Positions 1 to 11,220 are shown, counted from the stretch's first letter. The stretch is DNA of 64,000 bases from Ceratorhiza oryzae-sativae (GCA_030998015.1 JARWMV010000079.1:1-64000), one strand, 5' to 3'. Numbers and translations: made by a program. The notes: generated by a model not told the origin, from the letters alone.

Positions 1-1
1 A

Positions 2-1100
2 CTAAAAGAAGCCCCCCTCCTAATTCAGCCAGAGCCCAATAAACCATTCATTCTGGAAACAGATGCCTCAGGCTATGCCACAGGTGCTGTACTATTGCAA
101 TATGGAGAAGATGGAATGCTCCACCCAATCTCCTATTATTCCAAAGCTATGGTCCCTGCAGAAAGGAACTGTGACATCTACAACAAAGAAATGCTGGCAA
201 TTATAAAAGCCCTCAAACACTGGCATCACTTGCTAGAAGGAGCTGAACACCCAGTAAACATTGTCTGTGATTGCAAGAAGTTGGAATACTGGAAGACAAA
301 TTGGCCACTGAATGGCCAAGTCACATGATGGCACAAGTTCTTATCCAGGTTTGAATTCAAGATTCTATACTTCGAAGGGGCAAAAAATGGCCAAGCAGAC
401 ATACTCTCCAGGCTGTCAAGGCATGTCCCTAAAGAGGGGAGTGAGAGCCAAGCTCTGCTTGTGCAAAACCAATTTTTGGAGCTGAAATCACTGTGCCTAC
501 AAGCAATTACACCAGACCATGACCTGGAAAAACTCATTAGGGATGCTATCCCAGGGGATGAGCACCTATCAAAAGTGCTAAAAGCCTTAGACAACAATGA
601 GAAGGTCAAAAATTGGGAATGGGATGAAGGACTTTTATGATACAAGGGCTGAATCTATGTCCCAAATAACAAAGAACTTTGCAAGCTGGTCATCAAAAGT
701 CATCATGATAACCCAGCAGCAGGACACCCAGGACTGTTCAGAACATATGAATTGTTAAACCACAAATACATGTGGTCATCAATGAAAAAATCAGTCAATG
801 AATATGTCACACATTGCGAATCCTGTATCAGGAACAAGCACAGCAACCAAGTTCCCCCAGGGCTTTTAAACCCAATACCAGCACCAGAAAAGCCTTGGGA
901 GGAAATCACCTATGACCTGATCACTGGGTTACCCCTGTCAGAAGGATTTGATGCCATATTTACAATTGTCGACCACCTGACAAAAATGGTCCACTTTATT
1001 CCATGTCAATCGGAAGCCAGTGCTATGGATTCCAACCTGTTCTTAACCTATGTATGGAAACCTCATGGGTTACCACAAAAAACCATTTCAGACCATGGCC
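2..1100 (+). pseudogene. G1 pol fragment: RNase H and N-terminal half of integrase
   Basis: Frame 2 reads an RNase H domain (ETDASGYATGAVL around 50-100, then the AERN...KEMLAI motif near 160-210), a tether, the H2C2 integrase zinc finger (H-x-D-N-P-A-A-G-H ... CESCIRNKH, ~700-845) and the start of the integrase core (WEEITYDLITGLP, FTIVDHLTKMVHFIP). It stops abruptly after the TISDHG segment because a mobile element is inserted at 1101. Three TGA stops interrupt it (326-328, 638-640, 650-652). At each, sister elements suggest arginine, so they look like CGA to TGA changes. Reverse transcriptase would lie left of base 1. Confidence 0.85.
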
Positions 1101-2541
1101 TAGAGGTGCTGTGCCAGGCTCCTGCAGCCAGAACTTGCCAGAATTCTGGCTAAAATTCCAGCGAATTCCAGCGTGCCAGTTGCCAGTGCAGGTGCCAGAA
1201 TAGCCTCAAGGGTGCCAGAGTCCTAGGCGGAGTCCTGCAGTACTGGCATACCTGCATACCTGCATACCTGAATACTGGCACATTGTCACCTGTACACGAC
1301 CACCACGGATTGCATATATTAAGCACTCATAAAATGCGCAAAATTCAGCGGATCAAATTGTACTTTACTTGATTACAAACGGTTAAGAAATGAGCAGTAT
1401 CGGCGCAGAATCGTCTAAGAAAAATATTCAGGGGGATGCGCAGATGTTCAAGCTTGCTATCCTGAGCTCTAATTGAGGCAATATACATACTAATCGACTC
1501 GTCTCACTGAGAGGAATCGAATGCACATATTTTCATAATAAACGAACGCTTTTATCGAAAGTTATCAGCGATATAAAGGGGGAAACCCCTGAACAGCGCC
1601 ACAAGCGCTAGTGAAACCAGCTGTGCAAACCTCGCTCCTTGCGCGCGAGTCGATGCGCATTATCATAAGGACTCTATATACCAAAAACCAGCCTGATTGA
1701 AGGTGTTTTAGCTGGTGAAACTGGGGGAACAGCGCCCCTGATGCTGAAAACCCCCTGAAATGCGCCATGGACACCCACACAGTGCTATTCTGGCTTTCTT
1801 AGTATCACAGACAGATTCAGGGATGCTTATTGCCCTATCTCAGGTACCTGAAACATCTGGAACAAGCTTATAACATAAATTTCCAACCATGTGCAGTGAT
1901 TCTGCTGGGTTGACAGTGAGGTTGCCTGCACACACCCCGGTTCATAGTTATCCAGTCAATGTATTTACTAGATATAATGTCAGTAGGGGTTTTTCAAGCT
2001 CAGGAGAAAGGCTAGCTGGTCGGATAAGCTTCAAACAGCTTTCTTTGTGGTGAAATAGCATGTGCGCATTTCCCAGAATATTTCCTGAGCATCAATTTGC
2101 AGCGAACTATGCGTTATCGAATTTTTTGCGCGGAGCAAATGACATATCTGTGATCTCCTGATTTTTGCGCATTTAATGAGCTACTTTGCGAGAGATTGTG
2201 GTGAGGTTTATGGCCCTGGAAATGTTGGCCACAAAGACCCGAACAAAAGAACTGCATAAAATTTGCCAGAATGAATTTCGTATGAAACGTGCTCTATATC
2301 ATTGGAATGCTCTCTCTTCTGCGCATCTAATGAGCTATTACACAACTTGATGTGGTGAGTTCTGACCATAGCCAGTTGCAGGAGTCCCAGGATTCTGGCA
2401 TGCTCCTGCACCTGCCAGAATTCTGGCACAGACTCCAGCAACTGGTGAGCCAGTGCCAGTGCCAGTGCCAGAATGGCCAAAAAGCGCAGGAGTCCTGCTG
2501 CAGGTGCCGGAGTCCTGCAAAATTCTGGCACAGCTTCTCTA
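1101..2541. mobile_element. hAT-NA1: non-autonomous hAT-like element, 8-bp target duplication
   Basis: The insertion is bounded by 17-bp imperfect inverted repeats: TAGAGGTGCTGTGCCAG at 1101-1117 against the complement of 2525-2541 (TAGAGAAGCTGTGCCAG). An exact 8-bp duplication, CCATGGCC, flanks it at 1093-1100 and 2542-2549. TAG-type ends plus 8-bp duplications are hallmarks of the hAT superfamily. No transposase is visible inside. Subterminal DNA is rich in GCCAG/CTGGC motifs, including the palindrome TGCCAGAATTCTGGC at 1136 and 2413. Internal blocks are shared with 6790-8187, for example CGACTCGTCTC near 1495 and the stretch around 1585, so the two form one family of ~1.4 kb. Frames crossing its edges are chance fusions with the gypsy gene. 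Confidence 0.85.
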
Positions 2542-3433
2542 CCATGGCCCCAACTTTGCATCCAAATTTTTAAGGCACCTGTACAAATGGCTGGATATAA
2601 AACCGTCCTACTCCACAGCATACCACCCTCAAACAGATGGCCAATCTGAAAGGGTGAACCAAGTAGTAGAAGGGTACATCAGACACTACATATCAGATCA
2701 GCAGGATGACTGGGTCTCACTCTTACCCTTGGCTGAATTTGCCTACAACAACAGTGTCAATGCCTCAACCAGCAAATCACCATTCTTTGCAAACTACAGT
2801 TTCCACCCAAGGCTGGCAGTGGGGGACAAGGAGGGACAAGAATTCCCCCTAGCAGACAACCATGCAGAATGGCTTCAAAAGGGTCATGACAAACTTAAGG
2901 CCACTCTGGAAATATCAAACCAGAGAATCAAAGAATACTATGACCAGAAACATCAGACTCCAGAAGCTATTAAGGTTGGAGACAAAGTATGGCTTGACGC
3001 CAAGAACATACAGACACAACAGGCCTCCAGGGAACTGGCCCACAAGAGAGTTGGACCATTCAAGGTGGTAGCACAACACAGCACTCATGCCTTCAAACTG
3101 GACTTGCTGATAACCATGAAAATACACCCAGTATTTCATGTTTCACTCCTGACCAAATATAAAGATGACCCCTATGGACATCAGGTTCCCCCACCACCAC
3201 CTGTGGTAACTCCTGAAGGGGAAGAAGAATTCGAAGTGGAACAGATCAAAAAGTTGCAATACAGCAAAAGGTCTAACGTCTTCAAATACTATGTCAAATG
3301 GCTCAGTTATGATGAGCAACAATGGTTAACTTACGATGACCTGGTAAATGCACCAGAACTCATGGCTGACTATGTCAAGTCACATCCAAAGGCACCCCAT
3401 GACCCCTGTGCCTTGAAGGGGGAAGTGTCATGA
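2542..3433 (+). pseudogene. G1 pol fragment: integrase core to chromodomain
   Basis: Directly after the hAT insertion the integrase resumes at GPNF. The D-N and E regions of the DDE core follow (YHPQTDGQSERVNQVVEGYI), then the GPY/F-type module (RVGPFKVV...HAFKLDL...IHPVFHVSLL) and a C-terminal chromodomain (EEFEVEQIKK ... YYVKWLSYDEQQWL). The chromodomain would steer integration to particular histone marks. This 3' part is one continuous frame. It ends at the TGA overlapping the LTR start (TGTCATGACC at 3426), the usual end of fungal chromovirus pol. Confidence 0.85.
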
Positions 3434-5243
3434 CCTGACACACATACAGTGGGCAACAAATCAAATGGGACATGTGACCATCTGACAGAGAATCAACTGT
3501 AAAAGATGAAGGATAGACAACATCAGACACATGTGTTAGTAGAATATACAGCTATATGCCATATGATTTCCCTGGCAGATTTTCAGGACAACAGCTTGAC
3601 TCTATGGCAAGATAATGTTTGGAGAAATTTTTGGCTGTCCCATTTGATTTGACAATTCATACCTGGATGCTCATGCTGGGTAACAACAGGCTAGCCTGCT
3701 CATTTCCTGGTCAATTTATCTAAAACAAAATATGCCAGGCATCTTTTAAACATCATAAGAGTATGTTTTTGGAGTTTCAGCAAGTTGGGATGCACTAATA
3801 GAAAGTTATAGGCTGTTCAAGATGCTAGGTTTGCATGCTCTCCCACCCCTTGTTTCACACTGATTTAGGCAGTTCATCTAATACAAATGACATTAAGACA
3901 TTCAATGATCATTTATAAGCTCTAAATGCATGAATGAAACCAGCTAAGAGGCACATACAGGAGTGGAAGTAGCTGGGATACATTTCCATGCATACACCCA
4001 ATAGAATAAACCAGTCATGCTGAGGGCAGGAGTTCAGCTGGAAGTCTAAAAGCTACATGGATTATAGTACCCCTGGGAGGGAACCTTTGATCTAAGTTTC
4101 AAGGGGACAGGGCTAAGACAAGGAAAGTTACAGACCATGCAGTACAAAAATTGGACTTTTTGATCAGATTTACTATGAGATTGGAGACAATTTGCACTGC
4201 AAGGTCTGTAACTTTCCTTGTCTTTGCCCTGTCCCCTTGAAACTTAGATCAAAGATTCCCTCCCAGGGGTACTATAATCCATGTAGCTTTTAGACTTCCA
4301 GCTGAACTCCTGCCCTCAGCATGACTGGTTTATTCCATTGGGTGTATGCATGGAAATGCATCCCAGCTACTTCCACTCCTGTATGTGCCTCTTAGCTGGT
4401 TTCATTCATGCATTTAGAGCTTATAAATGATCATTGAATGTCTTAATGTCATTTGTATTAGATAAACTGCCTAAATCAGTGTGAAACAAGGGGTGGGAGA
4501 GCATGCAAACCTAGCATCTTGAACAGCCTATAACTTTCTATTAGTGCATCCCAACTTGCTGAAACTCCAAAAACATACTCTTATGATGTTTAAAAGATGC
4601 CTGGCATATTTTGTTTTAGATAAATTGACCAGGAAATGAGCAGGCTAGCCTGCTGTTACCCAGCATGAGCATCCAGGTATGAATTGTCAAATCAAATGGG
4701 ACAGCCAAAAATTTCTCCAAACATTATCTTGCCACAGAGTCAAGCTGTTGTCCTGAAAATTTGCCAGGGAAATCATATGGCATATAGCTATATATTCTAC
4801 TAACACATGTGTCTGATGTTGTCTATCCTTCATCTTTTACAGTTGATTCTCTGTCAGATGGTCACATGTCCCATTTGATTTGCTGCCCACTGTATATCCA
4901 TTCTATAATATTTTCTTGATTTATTAGATTTTATGAGATCATTTTCAAAACATACTTGCCTTTTATGGTATATCTGTGTCATGTGATTCAGGGGATGTTC
5001 TGGACTGATAACTGAGATGTATTTCAACTCTGATGTGAAATTCTGCAGTTCCACAGTCACTTCTATCACTTCTATCTCTTATCAGTTATGACTCACTGTA
5101 TGGACTCGTTTGTTATGATGTGGCTCATACCATGTTTATAAACTGGGTCAAGTTCACAGAGGACTCCTCAAGAACTTGACCTCTCATTGAATACAAGTCC
5201 TTTCTTACTATTTTCCTCATTGCCTGACTTGTCATTGTCGACA
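3426..5243 (+). repeat. G1 3' LTR, split by a foldback element
   Basis: The LTR starts TGTCATGACCTGACA and ends ATTGTCGACA. Without the 1446-bp insertion at 3447-4892 it is about 370 bp. That matches the uninterrupted LTR at 30091-30466 and the reverse-oriented one at 31519-31892, which share the segments around TTTTATGGTATATCTGTGTC and GAACTTGACCTC. Confidence 0.8.
3447..4892. mobile_element. Foldback 1: 1.45-kb near-perfect palindrome flanked by TA
   Basis: Bases 3447-~4158 are repeated in inverted orientation at ~4182-4892, leaving a loop of about 25 bases around 4170. The outer ends are CAGTGGGCA and TGCCCACTG, with TA on both sides (3445-3446 and 4893-4894). Taking the element and one TA away restores the CATATATCC stretch seen in the intact LTR at 30091. 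TA duplications and CAGTG ends suggest a Tc1/mariner-type foldback. There is no coding capacity. Confidence 0.8.
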
Positions 5244-5999
5244 CCATGTCAGGATACAAGGTGTGTGTTGAGGAAGTTAAGGAGCCAGATTCGGATGATG
5301 AGAGTGAAATTGTGCCTTTAAAAGGTGATGCTTGAATCAGTTGCAGGGGCTGGTTTTGGGTGAAATTTTGAAAAAATATACAGACTCTGTACCTGACTCG
5401 GAAGCATGTAATCCACCTACTATGAATGTATGCAATCTAGAAATCATGTCCTTATCAAATGAATCGCAACTTCAGTTATTTTCTGAGCAAGTCCTGTGAA
5501 ATCCCCTGTAAACAAAAGTTCATCAATCCAAGGAAAACCTTTCCAAGGATGGGCCATGATTGATTCTGGCACAACTTGTGTTTTTCTCCATGAAAAACTT
5601 GTGCAAGAATTCAAGCTATTTAAAAACCAATTATAGAAGCACTGGGGAAATCACAGAAAGTCAAGAATTGGAAATGGGACAACAGCCTTCTTATCTTTAA
5701 AGGCAAAGTCTACATACCTAATGACAATTCTATACAACAAGACATCCTAGCTTCCTGACACAACAACATGGCTTCTGGTCACCCAGGTCAATTTAGGACA
5801 ATCAAGTCAGTGGAACAAAAATACTATTGGAAGTCACTCAAGAAGGCGGTCAATGCATACGTAGCCCACTGTGAATCTTGTATTTGCAATAAACACAGCA
5901 ATCAAGCACTGCCAGGCATTCTCAACCTAGTGTAAGTACCACATTGTCCTTGGGACCACATCAATTATGATCTCATTACTGGTCTCCCCAAATCAGAAG
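5244..5999 (+). pseudogene. G2 gypsy remnant: protease and integrase zinc finger, internal deletion
   Basis: An aspartic-protease segment is readable at about 5549-5638 (GWAMIDSGTTCVFLHEKL, with the catalytic DSGT). It is followed almost at once by the integrase N-terminal H2C2 finger (HNNMASGHPG ... HCESCICNKH, ~5760-5905). Reverse transcriptase and RNase H are therefore deleted between them. Stops and frame breaks are frequent. The integrase core begins (YDLITGLPKSE) and is cut at 5999 by a solo LTR. The region before 5549 is probably decayed gag/linker, but I cannot assign it firmly. Confidence 0.65.
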
Positions 6000-6674
6000 T
6001 GTCACAACCCTCTTCTTTAGGGTGTTGACTAGCTTCCTTACAACATTTAGCTTGATGTTGGCATTTACTCAAGCAAGGTTTGGTCTTCTTATCCTGATGT
6101 GTGGCAGTGGCTGCAGCCCTTGACTTGTTGATGAGCTCTAGTAGTTGTGGATCAAGATTGTCTAAGACAATGAGATCCCTTGGAGAGAATTTGTAAAGTG
6201 GATAGATATGTTGTACAATTTCCAGTATGTCTTAAGTGCACACCTGTCTCACTAGGAGACTGTGATAGTATGTTGATGTACTCTTAAGTTACTAAATGAA
6301 TAGCACCTAAGTCTTATGGCTTGTATCTTAAGTATCACCCTTGAGGGGAGATTGACAAGGTAGAGCAAGCTAGTTAGTTACCAGCTTGCACCCCATGTAT
6401 TTATACTAAGGAATACATGGTCTGTGTATACATCTTATAGATCTCATGAGTAAGGAAAGTGGGTCAAGTGAGATAGATCTGCACTTGGCGTTCTAAAGAT
6501 AGCAATGTGTTACTAAAGATAGTGCACTAAGGGACATAGCATGATAAGAATAGATGCTGGTTGGTAAGCAATCAAGGGCATCAGTCAGCAAGTAAGTCCA
6601 TGACTAAGTGAGTGTTAGTCATGAGGCACAAAGAGAAAATTAATGGTATCAAGTCAAGGAAGTGGCTCATGACA
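6000..6674. repeat. Solo LTR with 5-bp target duplication inside G2 integrase
   Basis: It begins TGTCACAACCC and ends GGCTCATGACA (TG...CA ends, TGTCA/TGACA inverted tips). The exact 5-bp duplication AGAAG flanks it at 5995-5999 and 6675-6679. No internal retrotransposon genes remain, as expected after LTR-LTR recombination. It is 675 bp long and not obviously the same family as the G1, G2 or G3 LTRs. Confidence 0.8.
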
Positions 6675-6789
6675 AGAAGGTTTTGATGCTATCCTCACCA
6701 TTGTTGATAGGTTTTTGCAAATGGTCCATTTTATACCAACTACCTCTACTGCTACCACTATAGATATTGCCAATCTCTTTGTAACCTAT
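6675..6789 (+). pseudogene. G2 integrase core, short middle piece
   Basis: Between the solo LTR and the next insertion, about 115 bases encode GFDAILTIVDRFLQMVHFIP and NLFVTY. This is the integrase-core segment containing the first catalytic aspartate region. It joins the piece before 6000 to the piece after 8187 in the same order as in intact elements. Confidence 0.75.
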
Positions 6790-8187
6790 TAAGGTTGCTG
6801 TGCCAGGCTCCTGCAGACAGAACATGCAGGAATTCTGTATGAAATTCTGGCATATTCTGGTGGTGCAGGAGACAGAGACAGTGCAGGAATTGCCCCAGGA
6901 GTGCTGGAGTCCTGCAGCTCCTGCATTCCTGCAGACTGGCATTCCTGCACCATTGCATGAACCCTGCCATTTGTATCATGTAAGGTACCATTAAATGCAC
7001 AAGATTCAGCACATTCTATTGATAAATACAACATGTCTCAGTAATAAAAACTGAGCAGGATTGATGCACATTTGTCTTGGGAAAATAATCAGGGGTAAGC
7101 ACAGCCACCCATGCACCCCTAACTAAGCGTTAAACCAGCACATATATATACCATTCGACTCGTCTCGCTGAGAGAAATCGAATGAGCCTGCTCACACCTC
7201 AATCAGACGCCTCTCTGAGGAGATACAAGTGATATACAGGGGGTTAGCCCCTGAATAGCGCCACAAGCACTAGTGAAACTAGCCGTGGAAACATCGCTCC
7301 CCTTTCATAAATAGATGCGAACCACTCATGAGATTATGTATGCGAAAAATCAGCGTGATTGGAGCTGTATTAGTGGGTGAAATCCATGTAGCATCCCCCC
7401 TGATGCTTAAAATACCCATAAATCGCCCCTACACAAGCATGCAGTTCATTACAGGCTTTTCGAGTCTCATAGATCGCTTCAGAGGCATTAGATACCATAG
7501 TCTACATGTCTGGTGTGCTCTAAAGCAGTTCTCCAACATAAATTTCCAACCATGAACAGTTGTTCAGCTGGGATGTCACCAGATCACATGAACACATACC
7601 AGTTCACTGGAATCCAAGGTAGGTACTAGATAGATAACATGTAGTTAGGGGTTTTTGAGGTCCAGGAAAACGACAGGTTCGTTATCCTGGTACCAAAATG
7701 CCATCTTAGCGCTGAAATGGTAGCTGTGCACTTCTGACAATATTTTCTGAACATTAATTAGCTGCGATCTACATGAATATGATTTTTCTACATCATGAAA
7801 GTTACATATTCAGAATCCCTCATTTCTGTGCATTCTATGAGGTACTAAACAACTAGATGTGGTGGGTTTTAAGGTGACTGAAATATTGGCCTTGAGGCTC
7901 AAAATCAGAAAACTGCCAGCGATTTGACAGGTTTAATTTTCTATGAGACATGCTATATACCGTTGAAAAGCTCTTAGCAGCGTGCATCTAATGAGCTATT
8001 AAACAACATGATGTGACAACATCTGACTGTAAACAGTTGCAGGAGTCCTGGAGTTCCAGCAAGCTCCTGCACCTGCCGGAATTCTGTATGGAGTCTGGCT
8101 CCTGGCATGCTGGAGCTGGAGCAGGAGCAGGAATCCAAAAAAATGCCAGGAGGTGTACTCCTGCAAACTTCTGGCACAGCATCCTTA
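6790..8187. mobile_element. hAT-NA2: second non-autonomous hAT-like element
   Basis: The 17-bp inverted repeats are TAAGGTTGCTGTGCCAG (6790-6806) and the complement of 8171-8187 (TAAGGATGCTGTGCCAG). The 8-bp duplication TAACCTAT is exact at 6782-6789 and 8188-8195. The core GCTGTGCCAG and several internal blocks match the element at 1101-2541. It is about 1.4 kb with no transposase. Frames inside and across its borders are not genes. Confidence 0.85.
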
Positions 8188-9080
8188 TAACCTATGTCTG
8201 GAAACTTCATGGCCTTCCCTCTAAAACCATTTCAGACCAAGGACCACAGTTCAATTCAGAGTTCCTCAAGCATTTGTATAAGCAACTCAATATACGCCCA
8301 GTGCTTTCTACAGTGCACAGACCCCAAACAGACAGATTAGCTGAACGACTCAATCAGGTTGTGGAAATATACCTTGGGCATTATGTAGCATACAAACAAG
8401 ACAATTGGGTTGGTCTCCTACCCATGGCAGAGTTCTCCTACAACAATGGAGTAAACACCTCTACAGGGCAAACCCCTTTCTATGCCTGCTACAGTTTCCA
8501 TCCCAAGTTTTCTGTTGGGAAACAACTTGACAAACATGTTCCTGTAGCAGACAAACATGCTAACTGGCTCCAAGAACAGTCTGAAGAACTCCAATTGGCT
8601 GTTAAACTGGCAAATGAGAAAATCAAGCATTACTACAATCTCAAACACCATTTGCTGGAAGAAATCAAGATTGGAAATTTGGTTTGGCTAGACGCATGTA
8701 ATATTTGTACTGAATGACCAGTTGCAAAGCTGTCTGCCATGAAAGTCAGTCTGTACAAGGTGATTAGCCAAGAAGGTACCCACACTTTCAAACTTCAGTT
8801 ACCTCATACCCTCAAAATCCATCCCGTCTTCTGCATGTCTTTATCATTTCTAAAAAAGGAAGATCCTTATGGAAGAGAGCCTCCCCAGCCCCCAGCTGAG
8901 GTTATGCCAGAAGAAGAAGAAGTATATGAAGTTGAAAAGGTTTTGGACTCCAGAAAACACTGCAACATCATTCAATATCTCATTAAGTGGATCGGTTACA
9001 GGCCAGAGTCTAACACCTGGGAACCTATTGAGCACCTTCAAAATGCACTGGATGTGGTCAAAGACTTCCACCAAGAATAA
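8188..9080 (+). pseudogene. G2 integrase core to chromodomain
   Basis: The integrase resumes with VWKLHGLPSKTISDQGPQF and runs through the RPQTDRLAERLNQVVEIYL segment. A stop at 8715 (after NICTE) breaks it, and it continues with the GPY/F-like module and a chromodomain (EVYEVEKVLDSRKH ... YLIKWIGYRPESNTWEP). The frame ends just before the 3' LTR at 9121. Damage is mild (one stop, possible CAA to TGA or a small shift), but the whole element is dead because of the insertions upstream. Confidence 0.8.
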
Positions 9081-9120
9081 CCTCAAGCAATCTGTCATCC
9101 ATCCCTTGAGGAGGGGGTAG

Positions 9121-9416
9121 TGTCACAAGCCAGGAGGTGTTGTGGCAATTAATGGACATTTATCATATTTGCTATGGACTTAATATCTATAGTTTACAAG
9201 TCATGTGACACATGGAACATTCTGGAATCTGATGTAAGTGCTGACTTGTCTTCATTTGATATTGCATGACCAATTGTTGTATGACTTTGTGTATTCTTGG
9301 CTGTGTACTTTGTAATACATAAGGAGGGTCTAGTTCAAAGGGGATTCCCCAAGAACTTGACCTCCTGTTGTGAGTGTTAGTTCAAATATCTTTTAGATCA
9401 TTGTTAGGTCTTGACA
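9121..9416 (+). repeat. G2 3' LTR
   Basis: It starts TGTCACAAGCCAGGAGG directly after the chromodomain end and finishes TTAGGTCTTGACA. It contains the conserved segment AAGAACTTGACCTCCTGTTG near its 3' part. The LTR at 11221-12189 is a homologue interrupted by a foldback. Length is about 296 bp. Confidence 0.8.
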
Positions 9417-9785
9417 GGTAAGGTGGATGATATGGCAAATGTCAACTAAAAAAGGCAAGTGAGGGTTTGTTGGGATTGCAGCAGCAAGATGAGATTGTAT
9501 TTGGAGTGTGTAAAACACAATTTGTTGTGTATGTGTTGTAGAATGTGATAAATGGTGGCCAAAGGGGCAACATGGCTGTGTATGGCAATAAGACCACAAG
9601 AGGGACACGTTAAGAATGTTGAGACACACTGAAAAAAGTGCAGAGGGCAGTAATTAAGTGTAGGTATAGCACATAGGCACTCAATCCCACTCTTGTCACC
9701 ACAGTGGACATGCCAGAGGGCAGCAGAGATGATCCAATAGCTATGGACAACACAGAGAGACCCCAAGGCATGTGACCTCCACTAC
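9417..9785. other. Unassigned 370-bp spacer between two G2 copies
   Basis: The spacer is CpG-poor DNA following the G2 LTR. Short frames on both strands show no recognisable family motif. It may be flanking DNA of the first G2 copy or degraded transposon sequence. I see no gene in it. Confidence 0.4.
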
Positions 9786-10234
9786 AATGTCTCAACCAAG
9801 TTGTAGAAATCTATCTGAGACATTATGTTGCATACAAGCAAGACAATTGGGTTGTCCTTTTACCTATGGCCAAGTTCTCCTACAACAATGGTGTGAACAC
9901 ATCTACTGGGTAACCACCCTTCTACACCTGTTATAGTTTCCATCCCAAGTTCTCTGTAGGGAAACAACTTGACAAACACATCCCTGTAGCCAATGAACAT
10001 GCCAACTGGCTTCAAGAACAGTCTGAAGGACTTCAATCAGCTATTAAACTTGTGAATGAGAAAATCAAACATTATTACAATCTAAAACATTGTTTGTCAG
10101 AAGAAATAAAAGTTGGAGACTCAGTTTGGCTTGACACATGCAATATCCACACAGAACAAACAGTTGTAAAGTTATCCTCTGAGAAAGTTGGCCCATACAA
10201 AGTTATATCCAAAGAGGGTACACATGCATTTAAG
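9786..10234 (+). pseudogene. Second G2 copy: integrase C-terminal part
   Basis: This 5'-truncated copy begins at LNQVVEIYLRHYVAYKQD, homologous to 8350 onward in the first copy. It runs to the GPY/F-like module (GPYKVISKEGTHAFK) and is then cut by a solo LTR at 10235. There is one TAA in place of glutamine (STG-stop-PPFY against STGQTPFY). It resumes at 10893. Confidence 0.75.
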
Positions 10235-10887
10235 TGTTATGACCCATCAAACAGACATAACAGAGTAACCAAATATTTTTACAGATTTATGGCATTTTTC
10301 CTAAGCGGAACGAGCCATAAACAAGGTCACATGACCTCAGCACTTAACTGGTGCTTACGGTGGTTACCCTGAACTTGCTCCAGCATTTCTCTCCATTGTT
10401 ACTTGGAGCAAGGAGTGAGTTGTCACATGGTCTTGGTGCTTAAACTGGTGCTTACAGTGGTTACCCTGAACTTGCTCCAGCATTTCTCTCCCTTGTTACT
10501 TGGAGCGAGGAGCAAGTTGTCATGTGATCTTGGCGCTTATGGCAGGATCACATGACCTCAGCACTTATCACTCCAACCTCATGTGGCTCTATAAGATTCA
10601 GAGCTGCACAAACTTAAGATAAACAATTACCTAACCCATGGTACTGTATATAACCTGTACCTACTGCAGACTGTGCTTAGATAATACATCTGCAGCCACT
10701 GCAGCCACAGGCATATATAAGAAGGATGGAGCAAGATTGGATGCCTCAGCTTGCTTTATCTTGTCAACCACCATAGACCATAGCAAACACTGTAACTAGA
10801 ACACTCAATACATACCACATAACATCAAACTGTCAATGCAGCCACTACTTAAGTGCTTCACAAGGAAGCATCCAGAGGTTCATGACA
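10235..10887. repeat. Solo LTR in second G2 copy, with internal 97-bp tandem duplication
   Basis: It begins TGTTATGACCC and ends GAGGTTCATGACA. The flanks are TTAAG (10230-10234) and ATAAG (10888-10892), a 4-of-5 duplication in a frame that rejoins as HAFK/LQLPHTLK. It contains a tandem duplication of about 97 bp (units starting near 10346 and 10443), each with CTTGCTCCAGCATTTCTCTC. Confidence 0.7.
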
Positions 10888-11220
10888 ATAAGCTTCAATT
10901 ACCCCATACTCTCAAAATCCACCCTGTCTTCCATACTTCTCTGCTATCCCTAAAAAAAGAAGATCCCTATGGGTGAGATCCCCCCCAGCCGCCAGCAGAA
11001 GTCACACCTGAGGGAGAAGAATTATACAAAGTTGAAAAAGTTTTGTACTCAAGAAAATACTGCAATGTTGTCCAGTACTTGATCAAATGGGTTGGATATG
11101 GACCAGAGTCAAATACATGGGAACCAATTAAACATTTACAGAACACCTTGGATGTGGTTAAAGATTTCCACACAGAATACCTGCAAGCTATTTGGCACCC
11201 ATCCCTTGAGGAGGGGGTAG
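10888..11220 (+). pseudogene. Second G2 copy: chromodomain end of pol
   Basis: The segment LQLPHTLKIHPVFHTSLL and a chromodomain (YKVEKVLYSRKYCNVVQYLI, then the KWVGYGPESNTWEP part) are readable, with one TGA near 10976 (PYG-stop-DPPQPP, where arginine is expected). The frame ends at 11203-11228 and the LTR starts at 11221. Confidence 0.75.

Larger units (their letters stand above)
1..5243 (+). mobile_element. G1: decayed chromodomain Ty3/gypsy retrotransposon, 5' end outside window
   Basis: The order RNase H, integrase zinc-binding domain, integrase core, chromodomain, 3' LTR is that of a chromovirus. The reverse transcriptase and gag lie left of the window. Two later insertions break it: a non-autonomous hAT element in the integrase (1101-2541) and a foldback in the LTR (3447-4892). 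In-frame TGA codons at 326, 638 and 650 and the low CpG content show an old, inactive copy. A second fragment of this family lies at 29845-30466 and a solo-type LTR at 31519-31892. Confidence 0.85.

Noticed and set aside
2453..3433. A 326-codon plus-strand frame apparently encoding a novel N terminus fused to integrase
   Set aside because: Its first ~30 codons lie in the hAT-NA1 right end (up to 2541). The true integrase reading joins 1100 to 2542/2550, so the N terminus is an insertion artefact.
8013..8717. A 234-codon frame with a Gly/Ala-rich start before integrase
   Set aside because: The first 175 bases are the right end of hAT-NA2. Only the part after 8187 is integrase.
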